NCBI GenBank assembly: GCA_026394595.1 | Contig: JAPKXX010000072.1 | Span: forward strand, 1-37,482 | DNA: 37,482 nucleotides | Reading direction: 5' to 3' | DNA from: Methanoregula sp. | GTDB taxonomy: Archaea > Halobacteriota > Methanomicrobia > Methanomicrobiales > Methanospirillaceae | In this document: positions 25,957 to 34,538 of the stretch, in pieces | Layout: each line of letters starts with the position of its first letter | How positions within the stretch are numbered: position 1 is the stretch's first letter | The notes under the pieces: model-generated | What the model saw: the letters and a program-made list of their open reading frames with translations, nothing else | Told to the model about the DNA's origin: nothing | Database searches by the model: none | Position numbers and translations under genes: made by a program

Positions 25957-27219
25957 CTACTGCAAGGAAGTTGGAGGTGCGAGGTGATAACCTTGTTTTA
26001 TGTCCGGCACCCCCCGGCATAATGGTTTTGCCAGATGCCTTCGTGCTGTTGATGGTACCTCATACCATCCGGTCAAGAGCGTCCGGGAGATTTTCCGTAC
26101 CTCCGGCTCAGTTCCATGCACCCCGCACTTTTTACATTTGTACCCTTTACCTTTGCCATCGCTTGTCATCCGTTTGTTGCAGGCAGTGCAGACAGGTGGG
26201 CGGGAAGCGATTGCACTCGCGATCGTGACGATATTGATCTTTTCGAGGTTGATGCTCTCTTTTTTATAACTCCCGATGACAACCACCTCATCCCCGGGCA
26301 GCAGTTGCCTGACGACCTGTCGGAAATTCTTGGTCGGCTCGTACGCCATGCACCGCACTTCTCTGTCGTGGTGGCGGATCACAAAAGAGACATGCCCGCC
26401 TTTCCCGGTAATGGGGGTCGTCGCTACAATGCCCCGTACCTGGTATGATTGTCCTTCAAGAAGTTTGCCAGTATCCCCGTCCAGGAGATGGGCATCTGTG
26501 CCCTGGTTGGTGATCCAGATCTGTTCAATTACAGGCTTTTCCGATTGAATAATCGACCGGGCAATCATCACCCATGATGGGCCCTCGCCCCGTATGCCGA
26601 ACAGCACCGGATCCGGTGTGTGCGGCACGCAGACAACCACATCATTCTCCTTGTCCACAGTATCCCACGTATGAGGGAATGTTGCATCCTGTGAAGCAAA
26701 GAGGCTCTCTCTTTTTACCTCCCGGGGCATCCCCCAGCGATCTGGTTGCCGATACGTGAGGATCTCAAACGTCGCATCCGGAAACTCGCTTGCTACCGCA
26801 GCAGTTGCTCCGATCAGTCCGCGCTGGTTTTTATATCCTCGGTACAGTGCTCCCGCAGATTCAAGAATCTCTATCGCATCACTGATCTCACAGAAGCCCC
26901 GAACCGCACGCCAGTAAAACGCGGGGTCCTGAGGTTTTTCCACAACTACGACACCGGGGTTGGTATTCCCGCACGCAAAATCCGCAAGCTCCTCAACCGT
27001 CTGGCAGGCAATTTCAAACGCATAGTTGTTGTCACCATCAACAGAGAGCGCGATCGCCGCGTTGCCCCGCGTTTTGTAGGTGACATTTGGGTTCAGCCGG
27101 ACAATGCGTGCTTCGCACACACGCATACCTGCCCTGATGAGGCGCCGGGCAAGCACCGCCCCGAGATACGTGGTGCACATACTACGAGGAGAATCCGTGT
27201 CATCAACACCGATTAGCAT
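25957..27219 (-). CDS. tiaS: tRNA(Ile2) 2-agmatinylcytidine synthetase TiaS
   Basis: Modifies C34 of the CAU-anticodon tRNA-Ile with agmatine and ATP so that it reads AUA. The start 'MLIGVDDTDSPRSMCTTYLG' contains the typical N-terminal VDDTDS motif; the longer frame to 27264 would overlap the divergent HTH gene. The middle has 'TRGNAAIALSVDGD'. The C-terminal half has an OB fold and a zinc ribbon, CTACNKRMTSDGKGKGYKC followed by KKC. At 420 residues it is the normal length. It is the first gene of tiaS-dys-pyrF. Confidence 0.94.
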   Translation of the reverse strand: MLIGVDDTDSPRSMCTTYLGAVLARRLIRAGMRVCEARIVRLNPNVTYKTRGNAAIALSVDGDNNYAFEIACQTVEELADFACGNTNPGVVVVEKPQDPAFYWRAVRGFCEISDAIEILESAGALYRGYKNQRGLIGATAAVASEFPDATFEILTYRQPDRWGMPREVKRESLFASQDATFPHTWDTVDKENDVVVCVPHTPDPVLFGIRGEGPSWVMIARSIIQSEKPVIEQIWITNQGTDAHLLDGDTGKLLEGQSYQVRGIVATTPITGKGGHVSFVIRHHDREVRCMAYEPTKNFRQVVRQLLPGDEVVVIGSYKKESINLEKINIVTIASAIASRPPVCTACNKRMTSDGKGKGYKCKKCGVHGTEPEVRKISRTLLTGWYEVPSTARRHLAKPLCRGVPDIKQGYHLAPPTSLQ

Positions 27220-27220
27220 G

Positions 27221-27249
27221 TCTATATTAATATATGGGCATGGTATATC
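27221..27249. promoter_or_regulatory. Overlapping divergent TATA elements between tiaS and the HTH gene
   Basis: The near-palindrome tatattaatata (about 27222-27233) is placed to serve the plus-strand gene starting at 27264. The minus-strand tggatatacc (about 27242-27251) lies 25 bases before the tiaS ATG. The two divergent starts are only 45 bases apart, so the promoters must overlap and may compete. Confidence 0.4.
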
Positions 27250-27263
27250 CATTTGTAACTGCA

Positions 27264-28193
27264 ATGACCCAGGACCGTTCGCTCCAGCTGGTGACCAGTG
27301 TCATGATTACTGCGGGGTTTGAGGTCTCCGAACGCTTCTCCCTCCGCCCGCGGAGCTTTGACCTCATTGCCCGAAAGAACGGGACGATGCTTGTCATCAA
27401 GGTCGTCTCCCACATAGACAGCGTGAGCGAGGATGTTGCATTCGATCTGGAGATCATCTCCCGCCATCTCAGAGGCATTCCCCTGATAATTGGTGAACGC
27501 GCACGTGATGCGGAGCTGGAACGCGGGGCGGTGTACATCAGGTACGGTATCTATGCGGTCAGCTATGCAACGCTGTATGACTTTTTTGTCGAAAAGATCC
27601 CCCCGTTAGTCTACGCGTCGCCGGGCGGGCTGTACGTGAATATCAATTCCGCCGCGCTCCATGAGATGCGCGAGAGGCGTGGCATGTCGCTGGGGGATCT
27701 CGGGCACCTGCTCGGGGTTTCGCGCAGGACGATCAGCAAGTATGAGAGCGGTATGGGCACGACGCTCAATGTCGCCATCAGGATTGAAGAGGTCTTTGAC
27801 GCCGGTGTTGTCGAGTCCATCGATCTCCTCACTCACGAGCCCAAAAAAGAGAAGGTCACGGCAGAAGCCAAAGAGCCGCAGGAATGTCCCCCTCTGATCG
27901 GTTTTCTCGAGGAACTCGGTATGAAGCTGCAGATGCTGCGGGGTGCACCGTTCCAGGCTCTGGTCACCTTTGATGAGCATACGATCTTCACCGGGTACGG
28001 GACAGCGCAGAAGGTTGTCAAGCGTGCCGCCCTCATCGGCAATCTCTCCCAGATCGCAAAGAAGCACGCGATGTGCATCATTACCGATTACCATAAACAG
28101 AAGAAGATTGGGAGAACGCTCGTAATTGGTGAGGATCGGCTCCACTATCTCCGCGACGGTTCCGAGCTGATCGATCTGATCGGCGACTCATAA
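27264..28193 (+). CDS. HTH-type transcriptional regulator (archaeal COG1395 type)
   Basis: Residues about 1-110 form an N-terminal nuclease-fold-like domain ('[19 protein letters not shown]'). An XRE-type helix-turn-helix is at about 125-160 ('[19 protein letters not shown]'), and a C-terminal domain follows with '[20 protein letters not shown]'. This architecture is typical of a conserved but poorly understood archaeal regulator family. ATG 27264 ([10 protein letters not shown], 309 residues) suits a leaderless start; 27234 and 27240 are possible. It lies head-to-head with tiaS and 49 bases before the thermosome, which has its own promoter. Confidence 0.88.
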   Translation: MTQDRSLQLVTSVMITAGFEVSERFSLRPRSFDLIARKNGTMLVIKVVSHIDSVSEDVAFDLEIISRHLRGIPLIIGERARDAELERGAVYIRYGIYAVSYATLYDFFVEKIPPLVYASPGGLYVNINSAALHEMRERRGMSLGDLGHLLGVSRRTISKYESGMGTTLNVAIRIEEVFDAGVVESIDLLTHEPKKEKVTAEAKEPQECPPLIGFLEELGMKLQMLRGAPFQALVTFDEHTIFTGYGTAQKVVKRAALIGNLSQIAKKHAMCIITDYHKQKKIGRTLVIGEDRLHYLRDGSELIDLIGDS

Positions 28194-28195
28194 TG

Positions 28196-28203
28196 TTTAT
28201 ATA
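28196..28203 (+). promoter_or_regulatory. TATA box of the thermosome gene
   Basis: A strong tttatata box lies 40 bases before the ATG at 28243. It predicts a leader of about 15-20 bases that includes the ggtga Shine-Dalgarno (28231-28235). Confidence 0.7.
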
Positions 28204-28242
28204 GAACCACAAACCAATTTTAGTGCTAAAAGTGGTGAGACT

Positions 28243-29892
28243 ATGTCACAACAGCTTGGAGGCCAATCTATCCTTATTCTCAAAGAGGGCAGTTCACGCA
28301 CGCGTGGACGCGATGCACAGGGTATGAACATTACCGCCGCAAAGGCGGTAGCAAGTGCCGTGCGCACGACCCTAGGTCCGAAAGGCATGGACAAGATGCT
28401 CGTCGATACCATCGGTGACGTCGTAATAACAAATGACGGCGTCACGATTTTAAAAGAGATGGACATCGAGCACCCGGCAGCAAAGATGATGGTCGAGGTC
28501 GCAAAGACTCAGGACGATGAAGTCGGCGACGGCACCACAACCGCCGTTGTTATTGCAGGCGAACTGTTAAAGAAGGCAGAGGATCTTCTCGAACAGGACG
28601 TCCACCCGACGATCATCGCCGCCGGTTACCGTCAGGCGGCTGAGAAGGCACAGCAGTTATTGAAAGATATCGCCATCGATGTGAAAGCGACCGACACGGC
28701 GATGCTCAAAAAGATCGCAGAGACTGCGATGACCGGCAAGGGAGCCGAGGCATCAAAGGATGCACTCTGTGAGCTTGTTGTCAAGGCAGTCACCATGGTT
28801 GCCGATGAAGATGGTACTGTCGACATTGACAATATCAAGGTCGAGAAGAAGTCCGGTGGATCTGTCGATGACTCCGTGATCGTAGAGGGCGTACTTGTTG
28901 ACAAAGAGCGCGTACACCCGTCAATGCCAAAGAAGGTCACGAACGCGAAGATCCTTCTGCTCAACGCCGCCGTCGAGTTCAAGAAGACCGAGGTCGATGC
29001 GGAGATCAACATCACCAGCCCCGACCAGTTACAGGCATTCCTCGATGAAGAGGAGCGCATGGTAAAGAACATTGTCGAAAAAATTATCGCAAGCGGTGCA
29101 ACCGTCCTCTTCTGCCAGAAGGGCATCGATGACATCGCCCAGCACTACCTTGCCAAGGCAGGTCTCTTTGCCGTTCGCCGTGTGAAAAAGAGCGACATGG
29201 AGAAGCTTGCCCGGGCAACCGGTGGCAGCCTCGTCTCATCTATCGATTCGATCACAAAGGATGAGCTGGGTTATGCAGGCGTCGTCGAAGAGCGCAAGGT
29301 CTCCGGCGAAGAGATGACATTTGTCGAGAAGTGCAAGAACCCCAAGGCGGTATCCGTCATCGTCCGCGGTGGCACCGAGCACGTTGTTGACGAGCTCGAA
29401 CGCGCTATCCACGATGCACTCCGTGTTGTCGGGGTCGTCTTTGAGGATCACAAAGTCGTTGCCGGTGGCGGTGCACCCGAGACCGAGCTCTCGCTCCGTC
29501 TCCGTGAGTATGGCGCAACCGTTGGGGGCAGGGCACAGCTCGCCATTGAGGCATTTGCAGCCGCACTTGAGATTATCCCGCGCACTCTTGCAGAGAATGC
29601 AGGACTCGACCCCATCGATATGCTTGTCGAGATCCGGGCAGCCCACGAGAAGGGCAAGAAGACGTTCGGTCTGGATGTATTTGCCGGCAAGGCGGCTGAC
29701 ATGCTGAAGGCAGGGGTAGTCGAACCGCTCCGCGTCAAGACGCAGGCAATCTCATCTGCCGCAGAAGCGGCAGTCATGATCCTGCGCATTGACGATGTGA
29801 TCGCATCCTCCAAGGCACCCGCAGGACCCGAGGGCGGAATGCCCCCCGGCGGCATGGGCGGAATGCCCCCCGGCGGCATGGGCGACTATTAA
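28243..29892 (+). CDS. Thermosome subunit (group II chaperonin)
   Basis: ATP-driven protein-folding chamber subunit. Signature segments are '[20 protein letters not shown]', '[20 protein letters not shown]', '[16 protein letters not shown]' (ATP binding, with the catalytic Asp) and '[19 protein letters not shown]'. The 549-residue length and the Gly/Met/Pro-rich flexible tail with two GGMPPGGMG-type repeats are normal for archaeal subunits. Codon use is noticeably more GC-rich at third positions than the pilin-like operon, as expected for a highly expressed gene. It is preceded by ggtga and ends in a T-rich terminator. Confidence 0.98.
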   Translation: MSQQLGGQSILILKEGSSRTRGRDAQGMNITAAKAVASAVRTTLGPKGMDKMLVDTIGDVVITNDGVTILKEMDIEHPAAKMMVEVAKTQDDEVGDGTTTAVVIAGELLKKAEDLLEQDVHPTIIAAGYRQAAEKAQQLLKDIAIDVKATDTAMLKKIAETAMTGKGAEASKDALCELVVKAVTMVADEDGTVDIDNIKVEKKSGGSVDDSVIVEGVLVDKERVHPSMPKKVTNAKILLLNAAVEFKKTEVDAEINITSPDQLQAFLDEEERMVKNIVEKIIASGATVLFCQKGIDDIAQHYLAKAGLFAVRRVKKSDMEKLARATGGSLVSSIDSITKDELGYAGVVEERKVSGEEMTFVEKCKNPKAVSVIVRGGTEHVVDELERAIHDALRVVGVVFEDHKVVAGGGAPETELSLRLREYGATVGGRAQLAIEAFAAALEIIPRTLAENAGLDPIDMLVEIRAAHEKGKKTFGLDVFAGKAADMLKAGVVEPLRVKTQAISSAAEAAVMILRIDDVIASSKAPAGPEGGMPPGGMGGMPPGGMGDY

Positions 29893-29906
29893 AAATCCCA
29901 TCCATA

Positions 29907-29922
29907 TTTTTTATTCTTTTTT
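29907..29922 (+). terminator. U-rich terminator after the thermosome gene
   Basis: The tract ttttttattctttttt lies 15 bases after the stop, as expected for a strongly expressed archaeal gene. The 160 bases beyond it contain only a 10-mer direct repeat ctcaattgtc (30024 and 30063) and no gene. Confidence 0.65.
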
Positions 29923-30084
29923 AACCACCCGGAAATATTCTGCATATTGACTGTCATCTGGAAACAAAATTCTGTGATTACTACGTTGATGGCTCCCCCT
30001 TCAGCGGTCTTCTCCCTGCACATCTCAATTGTCGGGAATAATTGCACAAAACACTAAACCTGCTCAATTGTCAAGATCCGGGAG

Positions 30085-30741
30085 TTACCGGATTGCTGCC
30101 AGTGGTATCTTGTTGCTGATCATTTCGGTGACCTTCCCAAAATTTTCCGGGGTACAATACAGGGCGATTGGGTTGATCAGCTCCTTGCTGCGGATATGTA
30201 TAACCCGGGGATGAGTGTAGATCTTCACACTGTGCACATCCTGCCATGAGATGAAGTTCTTCTCTTGGGATATCGCAATCAGGGTTGTTCCTGCCGCATT
30301 GATCGAGCCGGACATCAGGGACAGGATAAGGGTTCCGCGGTTGAGCTTTTTTGCCAGATGTCCCGTGTCATAACCCACCCAGGCATTGTTGACATAGAAC
30401 TTCGCGGCAAGACCCCCGCCCAGTGACCGCGAGAGGGTGACCATAACGACGAGTGCGATGAGCAAAAAGATTCCAAACAGCACACCGAAAAGGAATACCA
30501 CTTCCACGCGATCCTGAGCATTGGAAAAGAGTACCACAATGACCGCGATGATGAGTACGGGAATCCCGAGAGCAAAGACCAGGTCTCTCCAGAGCACCGA
30601 ATTGGCGACAAGCGGGATTTGGGGCTCCCAGTAAAGCCCCCCGTCACCGTGCCGGATCACATCGTGTTTGAGGCTGCACGCACTACAGTGCCGGTGCCCT
30701 CCCTTTTCGATCTCCTTCCCGCACTTCGGACACTTTGCCAC
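30085..30741 (-). CDS. Zinc-ribbon membrane protein with PH-like C-terminal domain
   Basis: The 218-residue protein opens with a zinc ribbon (CPKCGKEIEKGGHRHCSACS). Two membrane helices follow (about 53-72 'LVFALGIPVLIIAVIVVLFS' and 82-103), and a cytoplasmic C-terminal domain of about 100 residues has 'NFISWQDVHSVKIYTHPRV', resembling bacterial PH-like domains. It starts at GTG with AAGGATG upstream. It is divergent from the Cys-rich gene at 30964. No family is named; a membrane sensor or scaffold role is a guess. Confidence 0.75.
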   Translation of the reverse strand: MAKCPKCGKEIEKGGHRHCSACSLKHDVIRHGDGGLYWEPQIPLVANSVLWRDLVFALGIPVLIIAVIVVLFSNAQDRVEVVFLFGVLFGIFLLIALVVMVTLSRSLGGGLAAKFYVNNAWVGYDTGHLAKKLNRGTLILSLMSGSINAAGTTLIAISQEKNFISWQDVHSVKIYTHPRVIHIRSKELINPIALYCTPENFGKVTEMISNKIPLAAIR

Positions 30742-30914
30742 AATTTCATCCTTCAGGTGTATTAACCGGGATTCCTGCCGGTGTCACATATTCCGGCACC
30801 ATTCCCCTGATACACATTGATCAGAACTCAGAACCGTTTTAGGTTTCTTTCTATCTACGACAATCGGACGTATCTCCCGAATATTTTTTAAATGGATCGT
30901 GTGTGATGGTACCC

Positions 30915-30941
30915 CTGTTGACATGGCAACAGCTTCATAAA
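30915..30941 (+). promoter_or_regulatory. Inverted repeat and TATA for the Cys-rich gene
   Basis: ctgttg-acatgg-caacag (30915-30932) is a perfect 6-base inverted repeat directly before the TATA-like ttcataaa (30934-30941). The ATG at 30964 is about 25 bases further on, so the transcript is probably leaderless and the repeat sits where a regulator would contact the BRE. Confidence 0.4.
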
Positions 30942-30963
30942 CACCAACGTGCAGGTATTTCAC

Positions 30964-31329
30964 ATGAGCGACCGGTTCATCTTTCTGACCTACCGCACCG
31001 ATTGTTACCACTGCAAACAGGTCGCGGATCAGATCATCAAGGCTGTCCCCTATAAGGCGCAGGTAGCGTGCGACAACTGTGGTGCGACCCGGGTCTTTGT
31101 CCCCCGGATTGAGGATGTGAGCAAACCCGGTATGTTCACGCAGATAGGCTGTTACGATACATGGGAACTGGAAAGCGTAGCAGAGTGCCGGAACTGCCAC
31201 ATGACCAATCCTCATGATATTGCGATCGGTTGCAGGCATTTCACGGTACGGTGCCGGAACTGCAATTTCACTCACTTCTACAAGTTTGATCTTGAGTTTA
31301 TCGCAAAGGATGAACTGAAGGTGCAGTAA
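30964..31329 (+). CDS. Cysteine-rich zinc-binding protein, 121 aa, unknown function
   Basis: The protein contains several Cys pairs: CYHC, CDNC, CRNC twice and single Cys in 'IGCYDTWEL' and 'IAIGCRHFTVRC', about a dozen Cys in all, arranged as two or three zinc-ribbon-like units. No membrane segment or signal is seen. I do not recognise a named family. ATG 30964 (MSDRFIFLTYRTD) is preferred over 30949 because of the TATA spacing. It stands alone on the plus strand between two minus-strand units, with an inverted repeat at its promoter. Confidence 0.75.
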   Translation: MSDRFIFLTYRTDCYHCKQVADQIIKAVPYKAQVACDNCGATRVFVPRIEDVSKPGMFTQIGCYDTWELESVAECRNCHMTNPHDIAIGCRHFTVRCRNCNFTHFYKFDLEFIAKDELKVQ

Positions 31330-31394
31330 CCGGAATCCTGCGGTGCTCTGGAAAACAAACAAAAAAACGTAATTGGTGAGGTTAGAGAGGCGGT

Positions 31395-31646
31395 TTACTG
31401 TTCCTCCCTCACCATCTCAATCGCCTTTTTGGGGCACTCGTTTGCGCAGATGCCACAGCCCTTGCAGTAGTTGAGGTCGATTTTGAGATCCTGATCGATC
31501 GCGGCATCGGGACAATACAACTGGCAGAGTCCGCACTGGTTGCACTTCTCCGCATCAATGACCGGACGGAACAGCCGCCACGAACCGGTCCTGCCCGCCG
31601 CCCCCTCGGTCGGTTGGCTCATCGCAAGGCGTTTGCGGCCGCTCAT
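31395..31646 (-). CDS. porD: 2-oxoacid:ferredoxin oxidoreductase, delta (ferredoxin) subunit
   Basis: An 83-residue two-[4Fe-4S] ferredoxin: 'CNQCGLCQLYCPDAAI' and 'CKGCGICANECPKKAI', each a full CxxCxxCxxxCP set. It passes electrons from the catalytic subunits to external ferredoxin. It is the last gene of the four-gene operon and overlaps porC by 4 bases. The N-terminal ~25 residues are a delta-subunit extension not found in free ferredoxins. Confidence 0.93.
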   Translation of the reverse strand: MSGRKRLAMSQPTEGAAGRTGSWRLFRPVIDAEKCNQCGLCQLYCPDAAIDQDLKIDLNYCKGCGICANECPKKAIEMVREEQ

Positions 31647-32170
31647 ACGGTAATCTCCCGGTATGCAGCATCAGCGGCTTTTACATTGCGTTCATCAGTA
31701 AATAGCTCAGTAATTGCTTTTTTTGCAGAGTCCTGCGATATGATCCCGATTCTTGCGATCGCACCCAGCAACGGAGTGTCCAGGATCGGGCTGCCCGCGA
31801 TGACAAGATCCTCCCTGAGTGCGATCCCGGTCAGATCAATGTTGTAGGTAAAAAATCCCGGATATTCCTTCCTGTGGGCACTGTTAATAAGAATCGTACC
31901 GCCGGTTTTTAACCCGCTCAAAACATCGACAACTCCAAGAAGGGTCGCGTCCAGAACCACAACGAGATCGGGCCTGCGGATCTGGCTGTATACCTTGATT
32001 GGCCTGTCATCGATCCGGACAAATGAGACAACCGGTGCACCGCGCCGTTCTGCCCCATAAAACGGGCACGCACTCGCATACTTTCCGTCATGGATTGCGG
32101 CAATTGCCAAGAGACGGGCAGCGGTCACCCCCCCCTCCCCGCCACGGGAGTGAATGCGCAGCTCAAACAC
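31643..32170 (-). CDS. porC: 2-oxoacid:ferredoxin oxidoreductase, gamma subunit
   Basis: The 175-residue protein has the gamma-subunit start 'IHSRGGEGGVTAARLLAIAA' and the family segment 'FYGAERRGAPVVSFVRIDD', which form the CoA-binding domain of pyruvate-type oxidoreductases. It overlaps porA by 8 bases and porD by 4, so all four subunits are made from one mRNA. Length is normal. Confidence 0.94.
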   Translation of the reverse strand: MFELRIHSRGGEGGVTAARLLAIAAIHDGKYASACPFYGAERRGAPVVSFVRIDDRPIKVYSQIRRPDLVVVLDATLLGVVDVLSGLKTGGTILINSAHRKEYPGFFTYNIDLTGIALREDLVIAGSPILDTPLLGAIARIGIISQDSAKKAITELFTDERNVKAADAAYREITV

Positions 32171-33275
32171 CGGGTGTCACCCCGAACCAGAACTCCCCGC
32201 CAATCCGGCGGTTTCGCACGAAGCCCGCGATATCATCATAGGTAACTTCCTGCCCTCCCAGGCCGGCAATCACGCTGTAGGGCTCAATGCCGCAGCTTGC
32301 CCGGATTGATGTCGCAAGGGTTCCCCCAAAGCCGAACGAATAGCTGCGGTCGATGACCACGACCTCCCTGCCTGCGAGATCCAGCTTCGGGAACGGGCGG
32401 AACCAGCGCAGGCGCATGGATCCTGCTTTGACCCCCTCATTTCTGAGGGTATCAACCGCGACCTCCGCCTCCTTTCCCAGCGTCCCCATCGCAACAACGA
32501 CCACGTCCGCATCGTCACACCGGTAGTCATCGGTAAACCCGTATGTCCTGCCAAACCTGCGTGCGAACTCTGCCTGCGTCTGCCTGATCACGCTCACAGA
32601 GTCCCGCATAGATCGCTCAATGTCCCAGCGGAATCTGAAGTACTGATCGGGCCCGGTGAGCGGACCGTACGCGACGGGATTTGTTGGATCGATCGCATGC
32701 GGGAGGTGCAGCGGGGGTATGAAGTCGCCAGGTTCAACCGTCTCCAGCGGCTGCATGTCATGACTGAGTAAAAAGCCGTCGAGGTTCACCATCACAGGCA
32801 GCAGCACATCGTTATGTTCGGCAATCCGGAATGCCATCAGCGTAGCGTCATACGCCTCCTGCACCGTGCTGATATATACCTGCAGCCATCCGGTATCGCG
32901 CTCCTGTATTGCATCGGTATGCTCTGCCCAGATGTTCCAGCCCGGGCCGATTGCACGGTTCACGTTTGCCATCACGATAGGCAGGCGTGCTCCGGCTGCC
33001 CAGTTGGTCATCTCGTGCATGTAGAGCAGGCCATGCGAGCTTGTTGCTGTGAATGTCCGTACCCCTGTGGCGCTTGCCCCGATACAGGCAGCCATCGCGG
33101 AATGCTCACTCTCCACAGGGATATACCGGCTCAAAAGATCTCCATGGGTTACATATTCCGCAATCTGTTCGACGATACCGGTCTGCGGGGTTATCGGGTA
33201 CGCAGCAATTACTGCCGGCTTTGCCTGCCTGACTGCTTCCGCAACAGCCCTGTTTCCGGTTGCAACCATCAGCAT
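32163..33275 (-). CDS. porA: Pyruvate (2-oxoacid):ferredoxin oxidoreductase, alpha subunit
   Basis: The 370-residue subunit has 'VIAAYPITPQTGIVEQIAEY' (the YPITPxT motif), 'ESEHSAMAACIGASATGVRT' and 'TATSSHGLLYMHEMTNWAAG', all hallmarks of the alpha chain, plus 'VMVNLDGFLLSHDMQPLE', which is typical of PorA. Pyruvate is the likely substrate, giving acetyl-CoA exchange with CO2 and ferredoxin; a related 2-oxoacid cannot be excluded. It overlaps porB by 7 bases. Confidence 0.93.
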   Translation of the reverse strand: MLMVATGNRAVAEAVRQAKPAVIAAYPITPQTGIVEQIAEYVTHGDLLSRYIPVESEHSAMAACIGASATGVRTFTATSSHGLLYMHEMTNWAAGARLPIVMANVNRAIGPGWNIWAEHTDAIQERDTGWLQVYISTVQEAYDATLMAFRIAEHNDVLLPVMVNLDGFLLSHDMQPLETVEPGDFIPPLHLPHAIDPTNPVAYGPLTGPDQYFRFRWDIERSMRDSVSVIRQTQAEFARRFGRTYGFTDDYRCDDADVVVVAMGTLGKEAEVAVDTLRNEGVKAGSMRLRWFRPFPKLDLAGREVVVIDRSYSFGFGGTLATSIRASCGIEPYSVIAGLGGQEVTYDDIAGFVRNRRIGGEFWFGVTPGV

Positions 33276-34150
33276 ACGCCGCTCTCCTCCTTTGTAAGCC
33301 GCTTAATGTTCTGTGCAATCCGCTGTTTGAGAATCTCGACCGTCTTTGGATCGATGCCCGCAAACCTTCTCTGGGGGGCAAGGAACTCTTCAAGCGGGGC
33401 AGGGTTTTTCATTGCCGCTTTTGACGGGCTGCTGATGGAAACCTGTCCATACTCACGCTCATAGAGCAGCCACATCCCGGTTTTCACGGCAAGCCTGCCG
33501 ATTTCGATTGTTTTTCCCGGAGGATAGTGCCAGCCGGAAGGGCAGGGTGCAAGTATATGGATAAACGTCGGTCCACGGATTGAGAGTGCTTTTTTTACTT
33601 TTTTAAAAATGTCCTGCGGGAAAGCGCTGCAGGCGGTTGCCATATACGGGGGATTATGTGCGGCAATGATTGCGTCAATATCCTTCTTCTCCTCAGTCTT
33701 TCCGGCAGGTGTCGTGGTCGTGCGGGCACCAAGCGGTGTTGCCCCGGATCGCTGCATGCCGGTGTTGCCGTACTCCTCGTTGTCGTAGCATATGTACAGA
33801 AAATCGGTGCCCCGTTCAAATGCACCGGACATTGACTGGATTCCGATGTCCAGGGTGCCCCCGTCACCTGCGTAGACGATTACATTCGTTTTTTTTCCAA
33901 GCTCACGAAACGCATTACTCATTCCCGATGCACACGCAGCCGCTGCCGCAAAAGCAATATTATATACCGGGATATGCAGCGCAGTATTGGGGTAGGTGCC
34001 CTGAATGACACTTGAGCAGCTTGCCGGGATTACAAGAACCGTGTCCGGGCCCGCTACTTTGAGCACGTACCGCAAGGAAAGCGATGCACTGCATCCTGCG
34101 CACGCTGTTGTGCCTTTCAGCACATATTCTTCTTTTGGGATTTCGGTCAT
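33269..34150 (-). CDS. porB: Pyruvate (2-oxoacid):ferredoxin oxidoreductase, beta (TPP) subunit
   Basis: Binds thiamine pyrophosphate and the proximal [4Fe-4S] cluster. The TPP/Mg motif is 'VYAGDGGTLDIGIQSMSGAF' followed by 'CYDNEEYGNTGMQRSG'. Cluster Cys are in 'ACAGCSASLSLRY' (CAGCS instead of the usual CAGCG), 'PASCSSV' and 'ILAPCPSGWHYPP'. The ATG at 34150 (293 residues) is used because GGGGAC sits 4-9 bases before it; a TTG at 34168 is less likely. It is the first gene of the operon, whose order beta-alpha-gamma-delta differs from the gamma-delta-alpha-beta order I recall in many methanogens. Confidence 0.93.
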   Translation of the reverse strand: MTEIPKEEYVLKGTTACAGCSASLSLRYVLKVAGPDTVLVIPASCSSVIQGTYPNTALHIPVYNIAFAAAAACASGMSNAFRELGKKTNVIVYAGDGGTLDIGIQSMSGAFERGTDFLYICYDNEEYGNTGMQRSGATPLGARTTTTPAGKTEEKKDIDAIIAAHNPPYMATACSAFPQDIFKKVKKALSIRGPTFIHILAPCPSGWHYPPGKTIEIGRLAVKTGMWLLYEREYGQVSISSPSKAAMKNPAPLEEFLAPQRRFAGIDPKTVEILKQRIAQNIKRLTKEESGVC

Positions 34151-34191
34151 AGTGTCCCCTTCACGCAATTGGTTGCGAGCACGAAATGGGA

Positions 34192-34287
34192 TTACGCCTT
34201 TGTCAGAATTATCGTTGCTGCGAGTGAAAAAGGTATCATCATGTAGCCAATGGTGCCCGTAATTGAATGAATGATGATCATGCCCAT
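34192..34287 (-). CDS. Possible 31-aa membrane microprotein upstream of porB
   Basis: A short frame encodes MGMIIIHSITGTIGYMMI and PFSLAATIILTKA, a hydrophobic peptide able to form one membrane helix. GGAG lies 13 bases before the ATG, a little far. It ends 41 bases before the porB ATG on the same strand. It may be a real microprotein or a leader-region coincidence. Confidence 0.25.
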   Translation of the reverse strand: MGMIIIHSITGTIGYMMIPFSLAATIILTKA

Positions 34288-34502
34288 TTGATTACTTTCA
34301 CTCCGCACGGTCGTGGGTTTATCATCTGATCACGGTCACGTACTGGTAAGGAGGGAAAACCCCCTGACAATCCGGTATGGGCTTGTCATATGTGTCCCTC
34401 CCGACCTCTCTACCCATATGGTGTCCGTTCCATGCTCAATGGGACGCTGGCACAACTATTTTCTTTAATTTCATCGATTTACACCACCCCGTTTCATAAC
34501 CC
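34288..34502. other. Intergenic gap, promoter region of the por operon
   Basis: No supported gene. It contains two related segments, tcatatgtgtccctcc (from 34388) and ccatatggtgtccgttcc (from 34417), about 30 bases apart, that could be regulatory half-sites. A convincing minus-strand TATA for porB was not fixed by eye. Confidence 0.35.
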
Positions 34503-34511
34503 TCAAATATC
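34503..34511 (+). promoter_or_regulatory. TATA-like box for the antiporter operon
   Basis: caaatatct lies about 28-36 bases before the ATG at 34539, predicting a leaderless or very short-leader transcript. Confidence 0.4.
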
Positions 34512-34538
34512 TTTCACGTCGATTCACTAGTGTTCTGT

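Noticed and set aside
24748-26022. 424-codon plus-strand frame
   Set aside because: It lies antisense to pyrF, dys and the end of tiaS, which have clear family motifs; the long frame comes from codon bias of GC-rich genes.
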